Positions 21,301 through 32,076 of a stretch of 64,000 nt of DNA are shown in pieces. Made by a program: the position numbers and the translations under genes. Each line of letters begins with the position of its first letter. Position 1 is the first letter of the stretch. The stretch is from Sarocladium kiliense. Taxonomy: Eukaryota > Ascomycota > Sordariomycetes > Hypocreales > Sarocladiaceae. The notes beneath the pieces were generated by a model. It saw only the letters and a list, made by a program, of their open reading frames with translations, had not been told where the DNA came from and made no database searches. The stretch is taken from contig JAUZTG010000051.1 in the NCBI GenBank assembly GCA_030734395.1, forward strand, positions 124,001 to 188,000, written 5' to 3'.

Positions 21301-24293
21301 CAAGCGACAAGACATCATCTCCATCTTGGACCTTGAGAGATCAAAGCCATTCCTGGTAGACATCTCTCCGGAAGAGTACAGACGCTTTCAGAGTATGATC
21401 TTGGGGCTACAGGAGAACAATGACGGCTGCAGCGGCTTCCTATGGCTCACCAGATCCTCCCAAGTCGGCTGTCTTGAGCCAGGGTACGCCGAGATTTTGG
21501 GTTTGGCGAGGACCCTGCGCAACGAATTGGCCTTGGACTTCGGCACCGTTGAGCTTGACGCAGATCTGAAGGCTGTGAGTGAGGCCAGACGCCTTGAGGC
21601 TTTGGATGCTACCTTTAACGTCTTCCGAAAGTTCCAGAGCCGCCTTAGTAGGAAGCTCACAAGCGGTGCTGATGCCAGCGATGGTGCGGTGCACCCCGAT
21701 TATGAGTACGCTATTGTCGACGGCACGGTTTGCATTCCCCGTTACCACTGGTTCTCGGTCAAAGATAGCCTTTCCGATAGCTCCGGATCCGAGACTGAAA
21801 CCAATACAGTAGTTCCCATCGGTCTGCAGATTGGGAAGAGGGGATCTCTCAAGAGTTTGCAATGGACAGCACTTTCGCCAAACCCTGAAGATCTCAGAGG
21901 CAATGAGGTTGTAGTTGAGACTCGCGCAGTGGGAATGAATTTCAAGGTGAGATTTCATATTGCTCCTATTCCAGTGTCCAAACGCTAAGCACTCTTAATC
22001 CTAGGATGTTTTGACGGCGATGGGCATCGTCGAGGGCCAGAAAGTCGAGGGCAATGGTCTTGGGTGCGAGTGTGCAGGCATCATCACGAACGTTGGACCT
22101 GAAGTACAAGGCCGACTGAAGATTGGCGACCGGGTCTGTGTAGCGGCTTCAAACACTTACACGACCTCTTTGCGCACGACGGCCGACCACTGCGTCAAGA
22201 TTCCATCTGAACTTAGCTTCCAGGATGCTGCCACCATGCCCTGCGTTTATGGGACTGTTATCCAAGGGCTGGTCAATCTGGCGAGACTTGAGAAGGGTCA
22301 GGTAAGTGATGCCTCCAGTTACCACAATGCATCCATAAATTCCATCGCGATTTCTGACAATTCTGTGCAGTCTGTGCTTATTCACTCGGCGTGTGGAGGA
22401 ATCGGCATCGCAGCCATTCAGCTCTGCCGCTCCATCGGCGCAACGATCTTCGCTACAGTTGGAACCCAAGAGAAAGTCCAATATCTCGTCGACATATTCG
22501 ACATTCCCCGCGAGCATATCTTCAACTCACGTGATTCCAAATTCGTTGCAGATCTGATGCGCGAGACTGATGGCCGTGGGGTCGACGTCGCCCTCAACTC
22601 CCTGTCTGGCGATCTCCTTCACGCGACTTGGAGATGTGTTGCAGAGTTCGGCTGCATGGTCGATATCGGGAAGCGCGACTTCGTCGGCCAGGGACAGCTT
22701 GCCATGGCGGCTTTTGAGGCTAACCGTAGTTATTTCGGTGTCGACTTGGCTCAGATGTATGCGCAAAGACCTGGCAAGATCAAAGCCATCCTTGAAAAGA
22801 TGATGAGCCTGTATCGACAGGGATGCATTCGGCCGATCCAGCCGCTTACATGCTTTGACGCGGAACAAATCGAAGAAGCTTTCCGGTTCATGCAGAAGGG
22901 CAAACATATTGGGAAGCTTGTCGTCCGCATGCCTGCCGACACCTCACGCCTCTCCCACGCTGAGCGGCCACAAGCCAATCTATCATTGAAGTCCGATGCT
23001 TCCTATGTGCTTATCGGTGGGCTTGGTGGGCTGGGTCGGAGTGTTGCTTCCTGGCTCGTTGAACATGGGGCAAAGAACATTATCTTCCTGTCGAGGAGTG
23101 GCGGCGATGGTCACCCTCAGACCAAAGGTCTGATTGAGGAGCTCAGTGCTTCTGGCTGCACTGTTCAACTAGTCAAAGGAAGTGTCACACTACGTGAGGA
23201 TGTGGATAAGGTCATCAGACTCGCGAAGGCTCCAATTTCCGGTGTCATCCAGATGTCCATGGTATTGAGGGTAAGTTGACCGCGAGACAGAACCTTTAAA
23301 TGAGATACTGACGTTCTTGCATCTTTCCAGGACTCAGCATTTGAGCAGATGTCTTACGATGACTGGGTCGAGGCTACAGCACCAAAGATACGAGGCACAT
23401 GGAACCTGCACGAAGCATTCGCAAGCACCGACCTTGACTTCTTTGTCTTGTTCAGCTCCATCTCTGGCAGCTTGGGCAACCCAGGACAAGCAAACTATGC
23501 CTCTGCCAACACTTTCCTTGACTCATTTGTGCAGTACAGACACAGTCGGGGGCTGTCGGCATCTGTTCTGGACGTCGGTGTGATGGGCGAGGTTGGCCAT
23601 GTAAGTGAAAATCGTGGCGTGAGGGAGCACTTCAAAGCCAAGCACACATATCTTCTGAGTGAGCAGGAGTTATTGGATTCGTTGGAGCTGGCTATCCGAC
23701 GATCTCGTAAGAAGAGCAGCTCTGTCGCCGGTGGCCTTGATTGGAGTTACGTGAACCAGAGTCAATTGGGTATCGGGTTCAGATCGACTGAGCCCATTGT
23801 GTCTCCCGGTAACCGCACAACGTGGAAGCATGATGCACGCATGGCACTGTACCGCAATCTCGAAAAGGCCCCTCAAGCAACCAGTGGCATGACCGATCCA
23901 AACCTCAGCGGCAACAGCCTCAATGGCTCCGGAAAGGACAAAGACTACGAGTTCAAGAGACTCATGACCACCGCCGCTGGAGATCCTGGTATACTGTCAC
24001 AGGACTCGTCGATTGCTCTCATTGCGAGACAGCTGGTTTATACTCTTTGCGACTTCATGATGAAAGAAGTAGATGAGCAAGACTTTGAGAACTGGGCACA
24101 GAATCCTCTAGCGGCGTTGGGTTTGGACTCGCTGGTAGCGACTGAGCTGAGGAATTGGTGTCGACAGAGGTTTGGGCTGAGTTTGAGTGTGTTGGAGATC
24201 ATGAGAGCGCCGTCGATCAGGCAGTTGGCGGTGAGTGTCGCGGAAGGGCTGACGGCTAGATTCAGTGCGAGTGCAGTGAAGGGTGACGAATAG
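15362..24293 (+). CDS. Highly reducing iterative type I polyketide synthase (KS-AT-DH-degenerate MT-ER-KR-ACP), 14 exons
   Basis: Exons are 15362-15912, 15988-16182, 16244-16368, 16454-16851, 16919-17036, 17112-17207, 17286-17750, 17821-18273, 18342-20758, 20813-20935, 21011-21946, 22005-22301, 22371-23270 and 23331-24293, giving 2,678 residues. Intron 7 is GC-AG. KS: Cys256 (TACSSS), His393, His428. Malonyl-type AT: Ser696 in GHSSG. DH: His1013 in HVISGDIVFP and Asp1206 in LDACIQ. The methyltransferase region at about 1450-1710 lacks the glycine-rich SAM loop: VLEVQGSHHD replaces the usual LEIGAGTGG type. ER at about 1905-2235 keeps SACGGIGIAAIQ. KR from 2268 has GGLGGLG and Ser2401, Tyr2414, Asn2418. 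ACP: phosphopantetheine site Ser2625 in GLDSL. No thioesterase, reductase or condensation domain follows. It should build a reduced, probably unmethylated chain that is released by another enzyme. Confidence 0.95.
17751..17820 (+). other. GC-AG intron 7 of the PKS
   Basis: The donor is G|GCGAGT and the acceptor CTATCTAG. With this boundary the AT domain reads WTIEGELRKAEAKTRV, as the family requires, and phase 1 is kept on both sides. The GT choices tested nearby (17755 with the 17820 acceptor) run straight into TGA. The intron is 70 bases long. Confidence 0.7.
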
Positions 24294-24380
24294 GCGAGAA
24301 GAGATGTTAGGACACAGGAGAACACAGTGAAAGAGGAGAAAGTGTGAGACAGCTGTGTGGACTAGAGTCTTGTCTTTAGA

Positions 24381-26351
24381 TTATGTTTGAATGTGCTGCA
24401 CTTCTAATCCTTCAAGGTATCCCCTTTCCCTCCAATTTCTCAGATACTCAAGGAAGGATTGAGTGCCCTCAGACCAAATACTGCCTCTAGATGCTTTCAC
24501 CTTGGCTTCTTCATCGACTATTTTCTTGATGTCTCCATGGCCGTTGAAGTATCCTGGTGTACATTGTCGTAATAAGGTGAAGAATGGCGCCCGTTTAACA
24601 ACTTCGGCCGAGTGAGCCTCCTCTCCCTCCTTTGTCACCTCGATAACTGGTCGTTTGCCCTGTTCACTCGTGCGGATTGCCTCTGCCAAAACATGTGCGA
24701 CGTTACTCGCGATGATACCAAGCATCATGGCATTGTTCCCTGTAGCAGTGCCTTGGGAAGCTCCGGTGAAGAAGAGGTTTGGGAAGCCATTTGTGGCAAA
24801 TCCATGTAGCGTAGCTGCGCCGCCAACTTTCCACTTCTCATCAATGGAGGTCCCATCGCGTCCAATGATCTCGATGCCTAGTCTTCCCCCAGGGCTTCCA
24901 CCTCGGAGCCCTGCGGTCTGATAACCAGTGCTGAAGACTATCACATCCACTTTCACTTCCTTACTGCCAATCAAGAGCCCGTCCTTGGTAACCCCAGACG
25001 GGCCTTGACCGTCCGTGTCAACAAGGTGAACATTAGGCCAGTTGAAGAGCTGCAAGTATTCGTCGCTAAAGGTAGGGCGCTTGCAGAACGTGTTGTACCA
25101 TGGTTTCAGTTTCTCAGCTGTTGCCTTATCCTTCACAAGCGCGTCTATCCTGGCCCGGACAGCGTTCATGTGTGGCAGATCCAAGGCATGGAACTCATCA
25201 GCAAGTCTTTCAAGAGACTCGGGAGAGGGATCGACAATCCCATGCGAAGGCGAACCAAGGAGGGCTGAATACGCCGGCATGTCTGTCCAGCCATCGGAGG
25301 TCAAGTCTTCCTCTCCGGGCTTTACAGAATTGGTGATGAAGCTGTTCCAGTTCAGCTGGCGTTCCCATTGCCAGCCAGATCTATTGGCTACCTTCTTATA
25401 GAAAGTCTCCGGGTCCGTCGCATGTTGGTTTCGCGGCTTCGTGTAAGCCGGTGTTCTCTGAACGACATAGAGCTCCTTCGCGAACTTGGCAATCTCCGGT
25501 ATGACGCCGATCGCCGTGGCAGCCGTTCCTATCACCGCGACTCGTTTGTTTCGGAACCCAGTCAGGGACTGATCTTCTTGAGATCCTCCCGAGACACCAT
25601 AGTTCCACCGGGCCGTATGAAACATGTCGCCGGAGAACGAAGACAATCCAGGAAGCCTGGGAACCTGTGGATGGGTGAGGCCTCCGCCGGCGATGTACAC
25701 GTACTGTGCATGAATGCCTTGCTGCAACTGAGAAGCTTCGTCTCCGCGATTTTGAACGCAATCGACTTTCCACAACTTCTTTCCCTCTTCCCATTGCAGT
25801 TTCTGAACCTGAGCACGGAAAAGTGCGGAGTTTGTAAGGTTCCACTGTGTCGCAATCCGCTCAGCATGCTCTCGAGTTTCCGCTCCTTTCGCGTACTTGT
25901 GTCGAGGCATGTATCTCGTTTCTTCCAGCAACGGCAAGTAAATATAGCTTTCAAGGTCACAATGCAGGCCTGGATATCGGTTCCAGTACCACGTGCCACC
26001 AAAGCCGCCAGCCGCATCTAAGAAGCGGATCTCTTCGGGGGTAGCCAGGTGTGATTCAATAAGCCTGACAGCAAATTGTAGACCGCCGAATCCTGCCCCA
26101 ATAATGACGAACTTGTAGGTAGCGCCATCAGTGACGGGAGAGGGTTTCTCATTGAGTGTCTGGTGGTCGACCCAAGGATCTTGGCTCAAGAAACGAAGTC
26201 GCGTTTCTTCGGCATCGGTCAGAGCAATAAACTGCTTAGAGCCCTCTGGTCGAGCACGCTTTTCTGCTTCTTCCGCGTACTTTTGGCGAATAAAAGCAAG
26301 GCTTGTAGTGTCAACCTCGGTGGGAGTGTGGACTCCCGTTGTGGCTGCCAT
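24381..26351 (-). CDS. Flavin-containing Baeyer-Villiger-type monooxygenase
   Basis: This is a single-exon gene of 656 residues. The first Rossmann motif, for FAD, is IIGAGFGG at residues 83-90, followed by GGFGGTWYWNRYPGLHCD (115-132), which is typical of class B flavin monooxygenases. The Baeyer-Villiger fingerprint FSGDMFHTARWNYG spans 239-252 and matches FxGxxxHxxxW, with Asn where Pro or Asp is commonest. The second Rossmann motif, for NADPH, reads VIGTAATAIG, in which the second glycine of GTGATA-type loops is alanine. The C-terminal segment with VIVFSTGYQ is also normal. The enzyme should insert oxygen next to a ketone to make an ester or lactone. It is convergent with the PKS, with only 87 bases between stops, which supports membership in the same pathway. 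Confidence 0.92.
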   Translation of the reverse strand: MAATTGVHTPTEVDTTSLAFIRQKYAEEAEKRARPEGSKQFIALTDAEETRLRFLSQDPWVDHQTLNEKPSPVTDGATYKFVIIGAGFGGLQFAVRLIESHLATPEEIRFLDAAGGFGGTWYWNRYPGLHCDLESYIYLPLLEETRYMPRHKYAKGAETREHAERIATQWNLTNSALFRAQVQKLQWEEGKKLWKVDCVQNRGDEASQLQQGIHAQYVYIAGGGLTHPQVPRLPGLSSFSGDMFHTARWNYGVSGGSQEDQSLTGFRNKRVAVIGTAATAIGVIPEIAKFAKELYVVQRTPAYTKPRNQHATDPETFYKKVANRSGWQWERQLNWNSFITNSVKPGEEDLTSDGWTDMPAYSALLGSPSHGIVDPSPESLERLADEFHALDLPHMNAVRARIDALVKDKATAEKLKPWYNTFCKRPTFSDEYLQLFNWPNVHLVDTDGQGPSGVTKDGLLIGSKEVKVDVIVFSTGYQTAGLRGGSPGGRLGIEIIGRDGTSIDEKWKVGGAATLHGFATNGFPNLFFTGASQGTATGNNAMMLGIIASNVAHVLAEAIRTSEQGKRPVIEVTKEGEEAHSAEVVKRAPFFTLLRQCTPGYFNGHGDIKKIVDEEAKVKASRGSIWSEGTQSFLEYLRNWRERGYLEGLEVQHIQT

Positions 26352-27168
26352 GATTCCTATGCAGCGATATCGTTACGGGCTATCAGTGGCTGCATGTGCG
26401 ATTGAATGAACACAATATACTCTGGGCAAGTGACCTTTACCCTGGATCTTGATGTCTGCTAATCATCTCGTTCAGACTAATTGCTACTTGAAATCTGTCA
26501 TGTGTTCAAGGGTTGGTGTGAAGTTCCTACGTCGCGCTACCGAACAACGCGAGATGCCGAATCACGCAAAGCCATAGCGGCAAAACGTCATTTCGATAAG
26601 TCGTGTCTATTCCAATGGCCCATGAGCTGTTCAGTCCATCGGAGAGGCTAGTGAAAATCGCGCAGGGATTTATCTGAGGTTGAAGTTGCGAATGTGCTTT
26701 GGGGTGCTTTGGGATTGCCATGATCTCCTTCTTCTGAGGCCGACTATAGCTCCTTATCTCCCTTGGCATGGATCACGTCAGGAGACCTGGTTCATGTCGT
26801 GCGTTTACTCCACTCTTTGCTTGAGCGGAAATAGCATGGGCAAAACGCACTCGCCCACACGTCGTCCTCTGACATGTGCGATAGGCTGACGATTCTTAAT
26901 TGTCAGAAACCTGTGGTATTCGAAGTAGGGGCGTCTCGAAATGTATGTCCGCCGATATTGGGCACTCAGCGGACAGTTGCCAGCCTGGATGCTACATTTC
27001 AACGAATTATAATGAACAGGTGACGCTTTGATCATTTGTCCGGACATACACTTGAAATAGGAAGTGTAGATTGGTTTCATTTTACCCGGAAGTATTGACT
27101 GACTATGCGAAGCTTGACCCGATTCTAAACCCGCAATATGGACGGCTCCTATACCAGGTACCAGTAAC
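26352..27168. promoter_or_regulatory. BVMO promoter and transporter 3' region
   Basis: This 817-base interval holds the promoter of the minus-strand monooxygenase on its left and the 3' untranslated region of the transporter on its right. Short open frames here have no motifs. It is moderately AT-rich. Confidence 0.4.
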
Positions 27169-29055
27169 TCACCACCACTTCCGGTTCTTGATGTAGGGAT
27201 CATTGAGAACGTCAATATCCGACTCTCCCGTATAAGCCTTGCCCTCTTTATTCGCCTTGAGTGTATTCCGTCGCACTTTCTGGATCTGGCGCTCAATGTT
27301 GCGTGTAAGCCACCATGTCCAGAGGTTTGTAATCAAGGCGGCAATAGTGATTGCGAGACCTATCAAAAAGCTGTTCCGATAGCGATCCTCTGCCCATTTT
27401 GCTGGAAAGAATTGCGGCCCAACTACTGCGCCCAGCTGTGCGATGCTGCTCTGCAAACCAATGGCAAACGCAGCACCCGTCGATCCAGTCATGACTGAGG
27501 TCCTCCAAGACCAGTATGGAACGTAGTACGAGGCGCCAAAGAACTGACTAAGGATGCACGCAAAGTAGAGTGCGCCTGTGTTTGTGACAGTGAAGAACAG
27601 AATGTAGCAGAGGACAGCTCCGGCGACGACAACACTGGAGGCGAGATGTAGTCAGTAATGGCTCAAAAACAGCGAAAGCCTGGGCTTGGAAAGTTAAGCA
27701 ATAGAAATGGTCGACTTACGCGCAGATGAGGGGTCTGGGTGCCCATGCCCGCGACGTGATCAACACGCAGATACCCATAGCGACAATCCCGGCGGCGGCA
27801 GGGGGGATGTTCAAGAGAAGACTCGAGGGTAATTTGGCGAAGCCCAATCCGACAATGATGCTGGGGAGATACCAGTTCAAAGCATACAAAGACAAGTTCA
27901 TCAGCGTCTGGTCGAAAAGGAACCCCCAGGTCGTGGGACTCTTGAGCGCGACAATCGCATCCTGAGTATTCCAATTGGAGTCCCCTGTGGCTGGCGCATG
28001 CGGTGGCATACGAGCCTCGATGAACTGCTGTTCGCGAGGTGTAAGCCACGAGTTGCTGCGCTTTGACTTTGGGAAGTCAGGGAGGACGAAGAAAATAACG
28101 ATTGCAAGCAAGATTGTGGCTACGCCCTCGAGGATAAAGGTCCATCTCCATCCGGAAAGGCCTTGCAGTCCATTCATGAAGCTCGTTCCGTAACAAGCCA
28201 AGGCTCCAACGATGCTAGAGAATTGCGCAATGGAGAAGTACACCAAGATTGGGCGTCCTATCTCATCAGTTCGATACCAATAGGATAAGGTGGTGATAAC
28301 TCCTGGGAACATGCCCGCTTCTAGCATTCTGTGCTCAAGGTCAGACAGATCCAAGACAGCATGTACAGCTACCAGGCAAGAGGAAGGGAGTGCTTACCCA
28401 ACGAGCCAGCGGCAAGCGATGAGTTGAGTGCTGGTGTTGACCGCGCCACAACAAGCTGTCGCAATACCCCAGGTAAAGAAGATTCTTGCTTGAAGGTTAT
28501 GAGGGGTCATCCACTTGAGGAGGAGGTTGCTTGGCAATTCGAAGATGATATATGCAATCTGTGAAGTTGAGAGTTAGCAGAGCTTTCCCGTACCCTCAGT
28601 CTTTGGCACATGGTGTTTCCTTACGCCTTGTACGGTCGCCAAGAGGTTGTATCGGTCTATGGAAAATCCGAGTTCGGTCATAATATTGTTCTCCGTCCCA
28701 AGCTGCATGGTTCTGATGATAGCGACGTTGCTAAAAGCGACCTGCGACGTTTCTTTTGTCAGCTGTCTTCGGAAGGTCATCTCAGGATCCTACCACTTAC
28801 ATTTTTAAATAGAAACATAAGGCCGATGAGTACAAGGAAACGCGTGTCAACTTTCTTCATGATGGTTTTCTCTTCTTCTGCGCTGAACGTCGCAAGAAAT
28901 GCCATGCGTGCCTCTGGACTGTGTCTGAGGTCTGTTGTGTAATCCTCTTCAACAGCGGTGATTGCCACTGGGGTCTTCTTGCCATCTTCTAGGCTGGTGA
29001 GCGCATCACTTGGAGGGATGCTGGATGACCGCCTTTCGTCGGTAAGGGAAGCCAT
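27169..29055 (-). CDS. MFS transporter, anion:cation symporter / allantoate-permease-like, 5 exons
   Basis: Exons are 29055-28801, 28741-28625, 28558-28398, 28328-27720 and 27634-27169, giving 535 residues. There is a soluble N-terminal tail of about 70 residues, then roughly twelve hydrophobic segments. Family marks include FELPSNLLLKW after helix 2, the RWLVGMLEAGMFPGV segment of helix 4, and the long central loop with FPKSKRSNSWLTPREQQ. These place it in the ACS (Dal5/Tna1-like) branch, which imports organic anions such as vitamins, allantoate or sulfonates, rather than in the DHA drug-efflux branch. It is divergent from the luciferase-like monooxygenase at 29761, and this pairing suggests substrate uptake followed by oxidation. 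It may therefore not be the exporter of the polyketide. Confidence 0.88.
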
Positions 29056-29760
29056 ATCTGCAATGTCTGGGTTTTGGGAATATAGTGGAACTGCCGAATT
29101 GCATTGATGTGCGGGAGTGCAGGAAGTGATAACTACGTATAAGCGCCTTGTAGAGCGACGGGGAAGACTGTCAATCTTATCCTTACAACGAACACAAAAG
29201 CTGTATCAACCTAGGATCGTAGACACCGCCGTGTCCATCATCTTTCTCCACTGCCGCGTAGCGAACCCAAGGCCAACATGGCATAGTTCTTCCCGTAGTC
29301 GGGTCTTGATGCCAAGCAATCGTGCCAGAGCTACCCTTGTTCACCTCTCAAGAGGACATGTCATTCTGGCAGCTGATCACATCATGGCCCAACGTTGATT
29401 CCAGGGACATGCTATCAGGACAATAGGGCTTAGTCTGCTTCAATAATCCATGTGCAAGGCAGACCCAGCTTGTATGTTAGTCGATGAGTATATCCGCTCG
29501 CGTGTCTGCCCCCTACTGCATCGACAGGGCTGTGTGGGGTACTGCATATTACTAAAACAGGAAAGCAGTGCACTGTCGTCTTCCTGGGGAAGTATGTCGA
29601 CATCCTTCGTGGCGCACCGGGCATCTAATGCCGATATCGGGTATTACATGGGTTTAAGCAAGTTGCTCATGGAGTTGATAAGGCACAAAGTTGAAGGACT
29701 TCCAGAGGCATGTTCTTGTGTAAGTCATTCTCTCCACCTCGTCATCAAAGTACCGGGATT
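29056..29760. promoter_or_regulatory. Divergent promoter between MFS transporter and flavin monooxygenase
   Basis: This 705-base spacer lies between two divergent start codons and is likely shared regulatory DNA. No protein gene is supported; the small frames are isolated. An in-frame extension of the downstream gene back to about 29710 exists, but family alignment favours the ATG at 29761. Confidence 0.4.
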
Positions 29761-31095
29761 ATGACTTCGATAGAAAAGAAAAAGCTGCATCTAGCTGCCT
29801 TCATCTATTCTGGCGCGCAAACCCAGATTTGGAGGCACAAGGACCAGCATGCTCACGATAGTCTTGATGTTAACTACTACATCGAGTACGCACAAGTTGC
29901 CGAGAGTGCTAAATTCGACACCTTGTTCCTAGCCGATGGCGCTGGATTTCCTCCCGGCCCCTTGTCCAAGCATCTGTGGAGTGTCAGTGCCTTTGAGCCA
30001 GCAACTCTTTTCTCAGCTATCGCTGCTCGCACAAACCATATCGGCCTCATCTACACCGCCAGCGTTAGCGACAATGAACCTACTGTCCTCGCTCGTCAAC
30101 TCGCTAGTCTCGACCACATCAGCCACGGTCGTGCCGGCTGGAACGTCGTGACGACCCTTGGGCCAGGGTCCAATAACTTCAGAGTGCCTGCCGAGGAGAC
30201 CAAGGACAGCGCTGCGAAGTACTCAAGAGCAAAGTCGTTTCTTAAGATCACCCAAACCCTCTGGGACAGTTTTGAGGACGACGCACTGCTGAGGGATAAG
30301 GAGAGTGGTATTTATGTCGATCTTGACAAGATTCATTGGCCCAAGGTCGATGACGGCCTATACAAGATCCACCAACCTTTGAGAATTGAGCGGCCTGTCC
30401 AGGGATATCCCGTGATTGCGCAGGCTGGAACTTCCCCTGAGGGCATTGAGTTTGGAGGGTCTACTGCCGATGTGATTTACTGCGCCAACTATTCAATCGC
30501 AGATGGGCAGAAAACATACCGCGCGTTGAAGGATGCAGCGATCGCGGCAGGCCGGAATCCAGACCACCTTGTGATTCTAACTGGGGCGGCCGTGATATGG
30601 GGTGAAACACAAGAAGAAGCTGACAGAAAGCTTGCTGAAGCGACTTCCTTCTGGCCAATTGAGGTCGCACTTCAGAACCTGGGGATCGATGTCGGAAGTG
30701 CTGACATTGATGGCCCGTTCCCAGAGGAATACCGAGCTGTATTTTCCAAGGGCCGCTCAGCTGCTATCGCTTCCTTCGCCCACCAGAACAAGTTGACAAT
30801 CCGGCAGACTGCCGAAAGATGCTCAATTGGCCTAGGCCACAGGCCCCTCGTCGGCACGACGCAGTCCATAGCGGATGACTTGCAGGCCTGGGTCGAAGCA
30901 GAGGCTACAGATGGGTTTGCTGTTATCCAACCGCTTCTTCTCGATGGTTTGAAAGACTTCAGCTCTCACGTTGTGCCGGAGCTTGTACGCCGAGGACTCT
31001 TCAGATCAGAGTATGAGGGGAAGACTCTGAGAGAGAACCTGGGTTCACCTCGACCTGTAAACCAATTTGTCAAGAAAAGCTCTTCAGCATCTTGA
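29761..31095 (+). CDS. Luciferase-like FMN-dependent monooxygenase, NtaA/SnaA/DszA family
   Basis: This is a single-exon gene of 444 residues. The N-terminus (KKLHLAAFIYSGAQTQIWRH) and the segments VNYYIEYAQVAE, FDTLFLADGAG and SHGRAGWNVVTT are hallmarks of the two-component FMNH2-using monooxygenases that cleave nitrilotriacetate, pristinamycin-type substrates and sulfones. The C-terminal part has AGTSPEGIEFGG, followed by the helix with GFAVIQPLLLDGLKDF. The protein is a cytosolic TIM barrel that needs reduced flavin from a separate reductase, and no such reductase is present here. It is divergent from the ACS-type transporter. A role in catabolism of an imported C-N or C-S compound is the simplest reading; tailoring of the polyketide is the alternative. 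Confidence 0.92.
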   Translation: MTSIEKKKLHLAAFIYSGAQTQIWRHKDQHAHDSLDVNYYIEYAQVAESAKFDTLFLADGAGFPPGPLSKHLWSVSAFEPATLFSAIAARTNHIGLIYTASVSDNEPTVLARQLASLDHISHGRAGWNVVTTLGPGSNNFRVPAEETKDSAAKYSRAKSFLKITQTLWDSFEDDALLRDKESGIYVDLDKIHWPKVDDGLYKIHQPLRIERPVQGYPVIAQAGTSPEGIEFGGSTADVIYCANYSIADGQKTYRALKDAAIAAGRNPDHLVILTGAAVIWGETQEEADRKLAEATSFWPIEVALQNLGIDVGSADIDGPFPEEYRAVFSKGRSAAIASFAHQNKLTIRQTAERCSIGLGHRPLVGTTQSIADDLQAWVEAEATDGFAVIQPLLLDGLKDFSSHVVPELVRRGLFRSEYEGKTLRENLGSPRPVNQFVKKSSSAS

Positions 31096-32076
31096 GCCAT
31101 ATGCAGACTGCCTTTACTCGTCGATAAGAAGATGACAAGCGTTCTTTTCATCACTTCTAGGGAGACTCTTCAGAAAGATTGTGCATCTAAGCCGCGGCAA
31201 ACTCGGTCCACCGTCGACCAATGTGCCACGGTACTCATGGTGTGCCACTTCTCGTCTATGAAGAAGGATGATATATATTGCCAGTGCGAATCGGTGATGA
31301 ATCTTGAGCAAGCTTTGTAGCCCCATAGATTAGGCCTGCGATGAAAACATATGTGCCAATTCTTCTCCGGACATGCAGGTGGTCTGACAGTCAGTTGAGC
31401 ACGATTGAGAACGACTACATATCCGTCTACGTTTGGAACACTAGACCGAGGTCAACCACTTCTGCTAGAACGGCTTTACGGCCTGGTATTACCTCTCTAG
31501 GCTGTTGTTCAAAGCTAGTCTCATCACCTGGGCAGCCTTAGCAGACTGTAACAGCCATAGGTAAGGGCCTCACAGTTGCTATATCCCAAATGGGGCTACT
31601 TTCAATATCAAGGGGCATGATATGAACGCGCTAAGCCTGAAGTTGACCTGTAGCGATTTCATGTCAACTCCACAAGCAGCTATCACACCATCGAGTCGGG
31701 TCTTGACGTATATCCTTGGCGATCTGGTACGGAGATAAGGCACTTGCTCCCACGTGTGCCACGTTTCAACGATCGGGCGGACATAAGAAACAATATACGC
31801 GAGTCTAGCTACATGAAGGACGTGGCTATACTACGCTACACTAGCATACGGCCTGGTCTGCATATGATCATGGTCCGACTGCGGTATCGGACGTGACATG
31901 CGGACGTCAACCAAGATCGGCAGCCCAGCAGCATCTACGCAGTGACAAGAAGGGCAGTAGCTGGAGCATTCGGCTTTGAAGCACGTCCAGGATCACAGCG
32001 AGACTTGGGGCTATCTGGTTAGAAGTATCAGGATCAAAGAGCATCGATATATCGTCAAGTCTACTTCCTACACCGC
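31096..32076. other. Convergent intergenic region
   Basis: This 981-base region lies between the convergent stops of the monooxygenase and the PEP-mutase family gene. I see no gene, repeat or RNA; the short frames on both strands lack codon bias. Confidence 0.45.
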
